Source: a virus. Taken from it: 24,172 nt of DNA. Under the pieces are notes generated by a model. The model was given only the letters and a program-made list of their open reading frames with translations, was not told where the DNA came from and made no database searches. This document shows, in pieces, positions 13,551-19,129 of this stretch. Position numbers and translations under genes: made by a program. Each line of letters starts with the position of its first letter. Positions within the stretch are counted from its first letter, which is position 1. The DNA lies in the IMG/VR virus record IMGVR_UViG_3300012147_000084, positions 1 through 24,172 of that record. One strand, given 5' to 3'.

Positions 13551-14348
13551 ATGTTAAACGAAAAATTAGTATTAAAAGATTATAGCACATATATAGAGAT
13601 AGTATCAAATTCCTATTTAAACGCAAAAGATTATGATGAATCAGTTACCAATCATTGGGAATCGTTAAATAAATCCAACCATCAATTATTTAAAAGATTA
13701 TTATCTAAAGTAGATGTTATATTTACAACTAATAATAAATCTAAAGTTGGTTCTATTAATATTAATGGGCGAGACTTTAAAATTATGTTTTTAAATTCTA
13801 ACGAAGAGTATAAAACTCAAAGTGAAATGAAAACATCGTTTGAAGAAACTGGAATTTTAAAAATAAGTGTAGATTATTCTGAACATCCATATTTTAGTGT
13901 TGAGGATAATATAATATTTAGAACTGTTCATGACTACATTGCACACATATTAGGAAATTATAATTTTGGTGGTAAAGGTGAAATAGCTTGTTATAATTTA
14001 CATGCAAAAATGGCACCACAAAATGCAATACCAGCATTATTTACTGAAGTAGTTGGTCAAGCAGCAACAACTGTTGCTACTGGTTCTTTCCCTAAACAAA
14101 AGATTGTAATATTAAATGGATTTGATTTTTATAATGTAGGTGTTATAGATGATGATAATTATGAAATAATTAATAAGCAATTAGTTAAAAAGGGTGAGGA
14201 AGTTATAAATAATAAAGTAGATACTAGTAGTCGTGAAGAACCTAAAGCAATACACGCATTAGATAAAGATTCAGAAAAAGAGTTGGATTTATCACATTTT
14301 ATTAGAAAAAGTTTAAAAAGTAAACTTCTAGAAATCAGAACTTTATAA
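13551..14348 (+). CDS. Conserved phage protein with HDYIAH and TEVVGQ motifs
   Basis: This 265-aa protein has a central region with spaced conserved-looking motifs: FRTVHDYIAHILG, GEIACYNLHAKMAP, ALFTEVVGQA and FPKQKIVILNGFDFYNVG. It matches my recollection of a widespread uncharacterised phage family. The His/Glu pattern could be a metal site, but no standard protease motif is present. The C-terminus is charged. It lies 17 nt after the lysozyme, so it is probably co-expressed. Confidence 0.6.
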   Translation: MLNEKLVLKDYSTYIEIVSNSYLNAKDYDESVTNHWESLNKSNHQLFKRLLSKVDVIFTTNNKSKVGSININGRDFKIMFLNSNEEYKTQSEMKTSFEETGILKISVDYSEHPYFSVEDNIIFRTVHDYIAHILGNYNFGGKGEIACYNLHAKMAPQNAIPALFTEVVGQAATTVATGSFPKQKIVILNGFDFYNVGVIDDDNYEIINKQLVKKGEEVINNKVDTSSREEPKAIHALDKDSEKELDLSHFIRKSLKSKLLEIRTL

Positions 14349-14377
14349 AAAACATTTAAAAAAAGATTAAAAAAGAC

Positions 14378-14408
14378 TTGTTTTTTCAGTACTTTGTGTG
14401 TACCTTTG
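14378..14408 (+). promoter_or_regulatory. Promoter of tRNA unit 2
   Basis: TTG 14378-14380 and TACCTTTG 14401-14408 are separated by 20 nt. It precedes leader peptide 2. Confidence 0.82.
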
Positions 14409-14433
14409 TATATATATTTAAAAACAAAACAAA

Positions 14434-14517
14434 ATGAAAACTAATAACAACATATTTGAATTCTTTATAGCCGAGGCCGATTTTAGCCTAGGAAGGTCAA
14501 GTAATGTCATGTGTTAA
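14434..14517 (+). CDS. Leader peptide 2 (Phe/Glu/Ala/Asp/Ser), 27 aa
   Basis: The peptide is MKTNNNIFEFFIAEADFSLG followed by RSSNVMC. Its core FEFFIAEADFS is made of Phe, Glu, Ala, Asp, Ser and one Ile. The tRNAs downstream are Phe(GAA), Glu(TTC) twice plus a Glu-like one, a tRNA with CGA (Ser codon), Asp(GTC) twice and Ala(TGC). Codons 20-23 hold GGTCAAG, complementary to the terminator's 5' arm. It starts MKT and ends in Cys-stop like leader 1. It is a putative attenuation leader; translation is inferred. Confidence 0.7.
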   Translation: MKTNNNIFEFFIAEADFSLGRSSNVMC

Positions 14518-14553
14518 CTATTTAGTTTAATAATATTGATAATTAGCTTGGCC
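14495..14553 (+). promoter_or_regulatory. Putative antiterminator of attenuator 2
   Basis: GGTCAAG (14495-14501) pairs with CTTGGCC (14547-14553) with one U-G wobble. The pairing extends by TAAT (14502-14505) with ATTA (14542-14545) across a single bulge. It competes with the terminator. Confidence 0.65.
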
Positions 14554-14573
14554 GAAACGCCAAGCTTTTTTTT
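14545..14573 (+). terminator. Attenuator terminator 2
   Basis: The stem AGCTTGGC / GCCAAGCT with loop CGAAAC is followed by a run of eight T. Confidence 0.9.
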
Positions 14574-14596
14574 GTTTATAAAAATAAAAATAAACA

Positions 14597-14628
14597 TTAG
14601 GTATAACGAAATAAAATACATACCTTTG
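14597..14628 (+). promoter_or_regulatory. Promoter P1 before tRNA-Phe
   Basis: TTAGGTATAACGAA at 14597 and TACCTTTG at 14621-14628, offset 24 nt. Transcripts from here include the boxA-like motif. Confidence 0.75.
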
Positions 14629-14643
14629 TAACAACAACAACAA

Positions 14644-14660
14644 CGTACTTTGACATAATT
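14644..14660 (+). promoter_or_regulatory. boxA-like antitermination element, unit 2
   Basis: CGTACTTTGACATAATT resembles the CTTTGACATATTGG sequence in Bacteroidetes rRNA operon leaders, the presumed NusB/NusE boxA. Similar copies lie at 17603 and 20741. Confidence 0.55.
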
Positions 14661-14700
14661 AATAACGATAAAAAAATAAATTAATTTATTTTAAAAAACA

Positions 14701-14732
14701 TTAGGTATAACGAAATAAAATACATACCTTTG
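14701..14732 (+). promoter_or_regulatory. Promoter P2 before tRNA-Phe
   Basis: An identical copy of P1: TTAGG at 14701 and TACCTTTG at 14725-14732. Transcription would begin a few nt before tRNA-Phe (14752), bypassing the attenuator and boxA. Confidence 0.75.
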
Positions 14733-14751
14733 TAACAACAAAATAAATAAT

Positions 14752-14824
14752 GGTTCTGTAGCTCAGTTGGTAGAGCATCGCATTGAAGATGCGAGTGTCA
14801 AGGGTTCGACTCCCTTTGGAACCA
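14752..14824 (+). tRNA. tRNA-Phe (GAA)
   Basis: The acceptor is GGTTCTG/TGGAACC (two wobbles) with discriminator A. The anticodon stem TCGCA/TGCGA has loop TTGAAGA, giving GAA. It is the first tRNA of unit 2. Confidence 0.93.
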
Positions 14825-14875
14825 CAATAAAAATAAGTCTTAAATATCCTATGAACAAGATAGGGGACTATAAAT

Positions 14876-14948
14876 GTTCCAGTGGACAAACGGTTAAGTC
14901 GTCTGCCTTTCACGTAGAAGATTGCGAGTTCGAATCTCGTCTGGAATA
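14876..14948 (+). tRNA. tRNA-Glu (TTC), copy 1
   Basis: The acceptor is GTTCCAG/CTGGAAT with discriminator A. The anticodon stem TCTGC/GTAGA has loop CTTTCAC, giving TTC. The T arm is GCGAG-TTCGAAT-CTCGT. A small CCTAT/ATAGG hairpin precedes it. Confidence 0.9.
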
Positions 14949-15106
14949 CTAGAGCGGTTTACTTACCAGAATCGAAGGGTATTGGTTTACGAAAAAACCA
15001 TAAACACAATTTAATGAAAATTTAAATGTTGTATGATTCGGTGGTCTTGTACGTTCTATCAAGAACGTTCCTAGGGGGTGTCACTCTAAGGCAGTACCTC
15101 TTAAAT
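14949..15106 (+). other. Intergenic spacer between tRNA-Glu genes
   Basis: These 158 nt have no ORF or recognisable tRNA. A clear hairpin ACGTTC-tatca-AGAACGT lies around 15051-15068, and TTGGTTT pairs with AAACCA near 14982. They may be processing structures or an unknown small RNA. Confidence 0.3.
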
Positions 15107-15178
15107 GCTCCCATCGTCTAACGGTTAGGACGTTACCTTTTCAAGGTAGAAACGAGAGTTCGATTCTCTCTGGGAGTA
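15107..15178 (+). tRNA. tRNA-Glu (TTC), copy 2
   Basis: The acceptor is GCTCCCA/TGGGAGT with discriminator A. The anticodon stem TTACC/GGTAG has loop TTTTCAA, giving TTC. The T arm is GAGAG-TTCGATT-CTCTC. Confidence 0.9.
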
Positions 15179-15183
15179 CTATA

Positions 15184-15208
15184 AAACAATTACTGTAATT
15201 GTTTTTTT
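15184..15208 (+). terminator. Possible rho-independent terminator inside the tRNA array
   Basis: AAACAATTA / TAATTGTTT has a 3-nt loop and a run of seven T. It is AT-only and weak, and if active it would need antitermination (boxA 14644). Confidence 0.55.
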
Positions 15209-15248
15209 AGAAACCATGAGATAGGTTTACAGACTTAAATTGTGGTTC

Positions 15249-15318
15249 CGTGTGCTCGTCTAATGGATAGGACAACTACTTTCGGTAGTAAATTTGGGTT
15301 CGAGTCCCAAGCACACAA
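15249..15318 (+). tRNA. Aberrant tRNA, Glu-like, with shortened anticodon loop
   Basis: The six inner acceptor pairs GTGTGC/GCACAC are perfect, but the first pair is C-A. The D arm (GTCTAATGGATAGGAC) is of Glu type and the T arm is TTGGG-TTCGAGT-CCCAA. The anticodon arm reads ACTAC-TTTCG-GTAGT, a perfect stem with a 5-nt loop. With a 7-nt loop (CTTTCGG) the anticodon would be TTC. It is 70 nt long, shorter than normal. Confidence 0.6.
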
Positions 15319-15566
15319 CAAACCATCGATGTGTATGGTAACTTTGTATCTTAGTTACCCCAATTCGAAAGTGTTCACTAGAGACTAACAAGTTTCTAAA
15401 CATTATTAGTAAAGTCAAAGATGCCAGTTCGGGTTTTTAGTAGAAAACCACTAGTGGAGGTTTGGTAATCACAATGGGTTAGTCCCATGGAGATACTGTG
15501 AAAACTGAAAACATCATATTAGTGTCCCCTCAATAGGTTCTTACACAAGTCGGTTATGAGAGGGTG
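15319..15566 (+). ncRNA. Structured spacer, possible small RNA
   Basis: No ORF or tRNA is visible in 248 nt, but inverted repeats are numerous: GGTAAC/GTTACC near 15338, CACTAG paired with CTAGTG about 80 nt later, GGTTTT/AAAACC and ATGGG/CCCAT. No match to the group I intron core was found. Confidence 0.35.
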
Positions 15567-15650
15567 GATTAAGTAGCTCAGTTGGTTAGAGCAAGAGTCT
15601 CGAAAGTGTAAATGAACTCGTGGTCGTTGGTTCGAGTCCAACCTTAATCT
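15567..15650 (+). tRNA. Interrupted tRNA (CGA if spliced), 10-nt insertion in anticodon loop
   Basis: The acceptor is GATTAAG/CTTAATC, the D arm GCTC/GAGC and the T arm GTTGG-TTCGAGT-CCAAC, all perfect. The anticodon stem is AGAGT/ACTCG with a 17-nt loop. Removing AGTGTAAATG at the canonical 37/38 intron position restores loop CTCGAAA with anticodon CGA (Ser codon UCG). The body is class I, unusual for Ser. Leader 2 contains Ser. Confidence 0.7.
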
Positions 15651-15721
15651 CAAACGCCCAAGTAGCTAGAGTTACGTCTAGTATGGGTTTTGAGTATGAC
15701 TGTTAGGAAAGACTAACATAC

Positions 15722-15792
15722 GGTCTCATTGTCTAATGGCTAGGATATATCACTGTCGATGATAGGGTCGGGTTCGACTCCCCGTGGGACCG
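15722..15792 (+). tRNA. tRNA-Asp (GTC), copy 1
   Basis: The acceptor is GGTCTCA/TGGGACC with discriminator G. The anticodon stem TATCA/TGATA has loop CTGTCGA, giving GTC. Confidence 0.9.
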
Positions 15793-15799
15793 CCAAAAT

Positions 15800-15872
15800 G
15801 GAGATGTAGTACAATTGGTAGTATGCCTCGTTGTCTGCGAGACGGTTGTGGGTTCGAGTCCCATCATCTCCG
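15800..15872 (+). tRNA. tRNA-Asp (GTC), copy 2
   Basis: The acceptor is GGAGATG/CATCTCC with discriminator G. The anticodon stem CCTCG/CGAGA (outer pair mismatched) has loop TTGTCTG, giving GTC. Position 37 is T, where a purine is usual. Confidence 0.85.
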
Positions 15873-15986
15873 CTAGGTGTTACACAAATCCTATGGGAAT
15901 ACCCATATAGGGAACACGTAAAGTAGATTAGATAAATTGATAGCGACTTGTATTTAAGTGTAATAAAGATACGAAATCTAATATTT
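15873..15986 (+). other. Structured spacer
   Basis: There is a compact hairpin CCTATGGG-aata-CCCATATAGG flanked by GTGTT/AACAC (15876-15917), then TAGATT paired with AATCTA around 15926-15980. There is no ORF. It could be a processing signal or a small RNA. Confidence 0.35.
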
Positions 15987-16059
15987 GGGGATGTAGCTCA
16001 ATTGGTTGAGCATTACCTTTGCAAGGTAAAGGATGTGAGTTCGAGTCTCATCATCTCCA
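15987..16059 (+). tRNA. tRNA-Ala (TGC)
   Basis: The acceptor GGGGATG/CATCTCC includes the G3-U70 pair that defines alanine identity, with discriminator A. The anticodon stem TTACC/GGTAA has loop TTTGCAA, giving TGC. Confidence 0.95.
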
Positions 16060-16077
16060 CTAAAAAAAATAAATACA

Positions 16078-16263
16078 ATGGGAAATTTTAGATTTGAACT
16101 TGGTATAGATTATTATTTAGAAAATGGTACCATAGTATATACTGATGTGTATTTGAGAAATAGAGGGACTTGTTGTGGTAGTAATTGCAGACATTGTTGT
16201 TTTGAACCATCAAATACCAAAGGTAATAAAGTTTTACAAGAAAATTACGATAAAGAGTTGTAA
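16078..16263 (+). CDS. DUF5522-like small Cys-rich protein, 61 aa
   Basis: The sequence GIDYYLENGTIVYTDVYLRN followed by RGTCCGSNCRHCCFEP closely resembles the DUF5522 pattern of Bacteroidetes proteins (DYY...VFTEKYHLKRGYCCGxGCRHCP). Four Cys and one His in CCGSNCRHCC suggest metal binding. Its function is unknown. It follows tRNA-Ala and would be read from the tRNA unit. The next promoter starts in its last codons. Confidence 0.7.
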   Translation: MGNFRFELGIDYYLENGTIVYTDVYLRNRGTCCGSNCRHCCFEPSNTKGNKVLQENYDKEL

Positions 16264-16288
16264 AATTAAAATTTTATTAGTACATTTG
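16258..16288 (+). promoter_or_regulatory. Bacteroidetes-type promoter
   Basis: TTG 16258-16260 and TACATTTG 16281-16288, spacing 20 nt, upstream of the 49-aa gene. Confidence 0.7.
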
Positions 16289-16305
16289 TTAAAATAAATA
16301 ATACG

Positions 16306-16455
16306 ATGAGAAAAAAAGTTTTACAGTTTATTGCGAACAAAATTATAGTTGTTATTAATGACACGTCAAATAAAGATATGATTTTTTATTATTATAATCT
16401 TGGTTGTACTTTAGATGCGTATTCTATCGAATTTCATAATATTTATTTAGATTAA
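16306..16455 (+). CDS. Small hypothetical protein, 49 aa
   Basis: ATG 16306 lies 18 nt after a good promoter and opens a 49-codon frame (MRKKVLQFIANKIIVVINDT and onward, ending SIEFHNIYLD). No family is recognised. The promoter and spacing are the main support. Confidence 0.55.
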   Translation: MRKKVLQFIANKIIVVINDTSNKDMIFYYYNLGCTLDAYSIEFHNIYLD

Positions 16456-16462
16456 TAAAAAG

Positions 16463-16494
16463 TTAGGAATATCGAATTAAGTTTAGTACCTTTG
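16463..16494 (+). promoter_or_regulatory. Promoter with TTAGGNATAWCGAA box
   Basis: TTAGGAATATCGAA at 16463 and TACCTTTG at 16487-16494. The 32 nt differ from the copy at 7608 by one base. Confidence 0.78.
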
Positions 16495-16535
16495 TAATGT
16501 AAGTAAATTAATTATAAATAAATAAAATAAATAAA

Positions 16536-16868
16536 ATGAGTAAATTCGCAAACGAGTTATCAGCTTCTGACAAATCAATCAAAGCAAAAAGAGCTAAAAT
16601 GCTAGAAGACACAACTGTTATTGAAGTTGAGTCTTTTCTTCAAAATTTAAAGAGGGAAAAACTACAGTTAAATAATAAGTTAAACAATTTAACTGATTTA
16701 GCACCAGATAATACATATTCTCTAAGACCAGGTTCTAAGGAGTTTAATGCTGGAGAATGGGTGAAAGAATTGCATTTAACAAAAATGGAAATTGCACTTA
16801 AAGATATTGAGTTAGTAGAAGCTCAAGGTATATATGATGAGTGGTTTGGTGATGAAACTAAAGGTTAA
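16536..16868 (+). CDS. Coiled-coil phage protein, 110 aa
   Basis: A mainly helical, charged protein: MSKFANELSASDKSIKAKRA, then FLQNLKREKLQLNNKLNNL with heptad character, and a short central segment (YSLRPGSKEFNAGEW). It looks like a conserved phage structural or accessory protein but is not recognised. It is expressed from the promoter at 16463. Confidence 0.65.
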   Translation: MSKFANELSASDKSIKAKRAKMLEDTTVIEVESFLQNLKREKLQLNNKLNNLTDLAPDNTYSLRPGSKEFNAGEWVKELHLTKMEIALKDIELVEAQGIYDEWFGDETKG

Positions 16869-16877
16869 TTAAAAAAT

Positions 16878-17456
16878 ATGAAAAAGATTTATCTCGCTAA
16901 ATCAAATAATGCCAACCCGAATATTTTATATAAAGTTCGCTCTATTTTAAGTAAATTTAATGTTGAAGTTGTCGAGTATTCTGGTGGAAGTTATTCACAT
17001 GATTTATTATTAAGTTGTGATGAGTTAATAGTTATACCAGATATATCTAAAACTTATAATGAAATGTTCAGTCATGAATTTTATGTACCTTTAGGTAAAG
17101 GCTTACATGACCAAATAGATGTATTTAAGTCTGAGAGTAATTTAGATAATATTTTTATTGTAACAGAGTTTGATGATGTTTCTGTTCGTGGTTTTTGTTA
17201 TGGTTTTAATTATGATTATAAAGATGGGTATATAATACAAATTCAAGATGAAGATGATTATAAAAATTATTCACATATTTTGATTGATAAAGACTCAGCT
17301 TTGATATCACCATGGTGTTATGAATTATATTTGAAAGAAATTCATAAGTTAAAAGATGAGTCATGGGTTTCAGACTGTTTAAATGAATCTATTGATAATA
17401 ATGTTAAACATTTAAAAAATGAAAAATTTAAATATCTTTTAATAAAAACATTGTAA
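16878..17456 (+). CDS. Hypothetical protein, 192 aa, possible nucleoside-deoxyribosyltransferase-like fold
   Basis: The N-terminus (KKIYLAKSNNANP, then ILSKFNVEVVEYSGG and LLLSCDELIVIPD) has the strand-helix-strand pattern of nucleoside 2-deoxyribosyltransferase or DUF4406-type Rossmann folds, where a D/S segment binds the nucleotide. The later part is unassigned. The similarity is weak and by pattern only. The next promoter's TTG overlaps its last codon. Confidence 0.45.
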   Translation: MKKIYLAKSNNANPNILYKVRSILSKFNVEVVEYSGGSYSHDLLLSCDELIVIPDISKTYNEMFSHEFYVPLGKGLHDQIDVFKSESNLDNIFIVTEFDDVSVRGFCYGFNYDYKDGYIIQIQDEDDYKNYSHILIDKDSALISPWCYELYLKEIHKLKDESWVSDCLNESIDNNVKHLKNEKFKYLLIKTL

Positions 17457-17481
17457 AATTAAAAAAAGATTTGTACCTTTG
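17451..17481 (+). promoter_or_regulatory. Promoter of the 17.5-kb tRNA unit
   Basis: TTG 17451-17453 and TACCTTTG 17474-17481, spacing 20 nt. It precedes a tRNA-like element and a boxA-like motif. Confidence 0.75.
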
Positions 17482-17519
17482 TAATATAAATTAAATAACA
17501 TCAAAACTATTTAATTTTA

Positions 17520-17612
17520 ATGGGGATTAGCTTTAAGTTTAGAGCAAACGAGCGAAAGCAGTTAATGGTTGTTGGTATCGAATCCATCATCCCCTCAGTA
17601 AACGTTTTTTGA
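17520..17612 (+). CDS. Possible leader ORF overlapping a tRNA-like element, 30 aa
   Basis: ATG 17520 opens MGISFKFRANERKQLMVVGI (then ESIIPSVNVF) and stops at TGA inside the boxA-like motif. It holds the same promoter-proximal position as leader peptides 1-3 but has no MKT start and no terminator after it, so it may be a chance frame across a tRNA-like sequence. Confidence 0.25.
   Translation: MGISFKFRANERKQLMVVGIESIIPSVNVF
17521..17596 (+). pseudogene. Degenerate tRNA-like element
   Basis: The acceptor TGGGGAT/ATCCCCT (first pair T-T) and D arm GCTT/GAGC are tRNA-like. The anticodon region AACGAGCGAAAGCAGTT pairs only AAC/GTT around a GC-GAAA-GC mini-hairpin. The T loop is TATCGAAT (8 nt). 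It is probably not a functional decoder; a decoy or pseudo-tRNA is possible. Confidence 0.5.
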
Positions 17613-17621
17613 CATATTGGA
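17603..17621 (+). promoter_or_regulatory. boxA-like antitermination element, 17.5-kb unit
   Basis: CGTTTTTTGACATATTGGA shares TTTGACATATTGGA with the copy at 20741 and with Bacteroidetes rRNA leaders. Confidence 0.6.
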
Positions 17622-17786
17622 AATAATATTATATGTATACGGATAATGTCCGTTCATATTAAATATTTTTATTATATATTAGGTACGGTTCAGTCCATAT
17701 ATCAAAAGATGTTATATTACATAACACGCCTATATATAATAGAAATTTAGGTGAGCTCATAGTAGAAGAGGTTAATTCTACTAAAT

Positions 17787-17859
17787 GGTAAGGTAGCTCA
17801 GTTGGTTAGAGCAAGGGTGTAATAGCTGGGGGTCGGATGTTCGAATCATCCCCTTACCA
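17787..17859 (+). tRNA. tRNA of normal length with unpaired anticodon stem
   Basis: The acceptor GGTAAGG/CCTTACC, D arm GCTC/GAGC and T arm GGATG-TTCGAAT-CATCC are perfect, and the length (73 nt) is normal. The anticodon stem strands AGGGT and CTGGG do not pair. The loop would be GTAATAG (nominal anticodon AAT). It may be a decayed or non-decoding tRNA. Confidence 0.6.
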
Positions 17860-17882
17860 CTTGGTTTTCGAAACGCTATATG

Positions 17883-18041
17883 GCATTAATGATTAAGTTC
17901 ATCGGAATTAGTGGTTGTACACAAAAAACGTGTACGTAATCCGTCAATGCAACGGCCCACCCAAAAAAATTGATAATGGGATATGTAAAGATGTAGTTCG
18001 TCCTACATTGAGTCTAGGCAGCATATCTGACGGCATTATCA
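17883..18041 (+). ncRNA. Structured RNA upstream of the interrupted tRNA-Leu
   Basis: Two domains are visible. In 17883-17950, GCATT/AATGC encloses CGGAaTTA/TAATCCG and GTACAC/GTGTAC. In 17971-18041, TGATAATG/CATTATCA encloses GATATG/CATATC and ATGTAG/CTACAT. The second ends 2 nt before a tRNA acceptor. No ORF is present. Identity is unknown. Confidence 0.55.
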
Positions 18042-18043
18042 TA

Positions 18044-18180
18044 GTCGCTATGGTGGAAGTGGCATACACACCGCACTAACCCGTCTCTATTGAGACTAGC
18101 TCTAGATTAATCATTTAGGTTTATGGGGTGAAAAGTGGGCCATTGATTCTGGTTTGTAGGTTCGAATCCTTCTAGGGACA
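18044..18180 (+). tRNA. Interrupted class II (Leu-like) tRNA
   Basis: The 5' part GTCGCTA-TG-GTGGAAGTGGCATACACAC has a Leu-type D arm. The 3' part has a variable arm (CCA/TGG around TTGATTC), T arm GTAGG-TTCGAAT-CCTTC and acceptor TAGGGAC with discriminator A, pairing 6 of 7 with the 5' acceptor. CACT/AGTG may be the anticodon stem. The span is 137 nt versus about 87 normal, so about 48 nt are inserted, including a GTCTC/GAGAC hairpin. Confidence 0.55.
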
Positions 18181-18187
18181 CTAAATA

Positions 18188-18282
18188 ATATTGATAATAA
18201 GAGAACAAGCAGCACTAGCCATGTTGGAATTATAACCAGCTTAGGTCAAAAATTATAAGCTTGTGACTTTTATTATCAATAT
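18188..18282 (+). ncRNA. Structured RNA with 13-bp closing helix
   Basis: ATATTGATAATAA (18188-18200) pairs perfectly with 18270-18282. ACAAGC/GCTTGT and GTTGG/CCAGC lie inside. There is no U-tract, so it is not a simple terminator. It follows the interrupted tRNA-Leu; the function is unknown. The remaining sequence to 18347 shows nothing. Confidence 0.55.
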
Positions 18283-18347
18283 ATTATAATTCATTGATTA
18301 TTAATTAGTTATAGTGTAAAATAAATGATAAAAAGTTTTAAAAACAC

Positions 18348-18378
18348 TTGACTTTTGAGTTTAAAGTTCGTATATTTG
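18348..18378 (+). promoter_or_regulatory. Bacteroidetes-type promoter
   Basis: TTG 18348-18350 (in TTGACTTTTG) and TATATTTG 18371-18378, spacing 20 nt. It is followed by a long A-rich leader with repeated AAGTATAAATAAAT units before ATG 18452. Confidence 0.78.
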
Positions 18379-18451
18379 TAGTGTAAGAAAGTAGTATAAA
18401 TAAGTATAAATAAATAAGTATAAATAAATAAGTAAAAGTAAAAAAAAAAGT

Positions 18452-19078
18452 ATGGCAACACCAAGAAAAACAAAAGCAAGTGCTACGACTGAAATCGTAT
18501 TAGGACAAGCTGCAAATCAAATCGCTAAAGCGGTTATTGAATTAAATAATGCTACAACAACTGTAGGTAAATTGGCTTTAAAAGCTGAAGACATGACTTT
18601 ATTAGTAGCTAATAAAGAAGAAGAAATCGCTGCATTGACAGTTGAGTATACTGAGAAAGAACGTCAGTTAAAAGTAGACTTAGAGTTATCTTTTAAATCT
18701 AACACTGAAAAAGTTGTTAACGAACATTTAGCTAGTAAAAATTATACTGCAATTTCTGTTAGTGAACTGATTGAGTTAAAAGATGAGTTATCAACTTCTA
18801 AATCTAATATTGATTCTAGAATAGAAAAAGAGGTTTCTACTGAAACAACAAGAATGAAATATAATTATGAGAATGAAGTTAAATTGATTCAATCTGAACA
18901 TAAAGCTATTTCTGCTGATAATTCAGCTAAAATTGGAACATTGGCTAGTCAAAACAAGTTCTTAGAAGAACAAGTTACTAAATTGTATTCACAATTAGAT
19001 GCTGAAAGAGCTGCTAGTATTGAAAGAGCAAAAGCTGCTTCTGTTGGTTCAATCAACGTTTCACCTTCTGGTAAATAA
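18452..19078 (+). CDS. Long coiled-coil phage protein, 208 aa
   Basis: A helical, Ala/Glu/Lys-rich protein starting MATPRKTKASATTEIVL, with long heptad stretches (AEDMTLLVANKEEEIAALT, SQNKFLEEQVTKLYSQLDA) and a Gly/Ser tail (SVGSINVSPSGK). Its strong promoter and balanced codon use suggest high expression, perhaps as a structural or scaffold-like protein. No family is recognised. Confidence 0.7.
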   Translation: MATPRKTKASATTEIVLGQAANQIAKAVIELNNATTTVGKLALKAEDMTLLVANKEEEIAALTVEYTEKERQLKVDLELSFKSNTEKVVNEHLASKNYTAISVSELIELKDELSTSKSNIDSRIEKEVSTETTRMKYNYENEVKLIQSEHKAISADNSAKIGTLASQNKFLEEQVTKLYSQLDAERAASIERAKAASVGSINVSPSGK

Positions 19079-19129
19079 TTAACAATAAGCTATGTGGGGA
19101 ACTGCATAGCATTATTGCAAAAGGAATGA

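Larger units (their letters stand above)
14595..14741 (+). repeat. Duplicated promoter segment
   Basis: A 43-nt segment (14595-14637) recurs exactly at 14699-14741, 104 nt downstream. Each copy carries a complete promoter. The boxA-like motif lies between them. Confidence 0.88.

Noticed and set aside
14701-14952. Protein-coding frames on both strands across tRNA-Phe and tRNA-Glu
   Set aside because: They run through perfect tRNA genes and promoters, so they are chance frames. The same holds for frames over tRNAs at 12370-12555, 20956-21144 and 21163-21354.
15319-15566. Group I intron in the tRNA region
   Set aside because: An AGAGACTA string near 15381 recalls the P7 R element, but no matching downstream S element, P3 pairing or flanking tRNA exon pair was found.
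18075-18180. GTCTCTA at 18075 as the 5' acceptor for TAGGGAC
   Set aside because: It pairs with one wobble but no D arm follows. The GTCGCTA at 18044 is followed by a Leu-type D arm and is preferred despite one mismatch.
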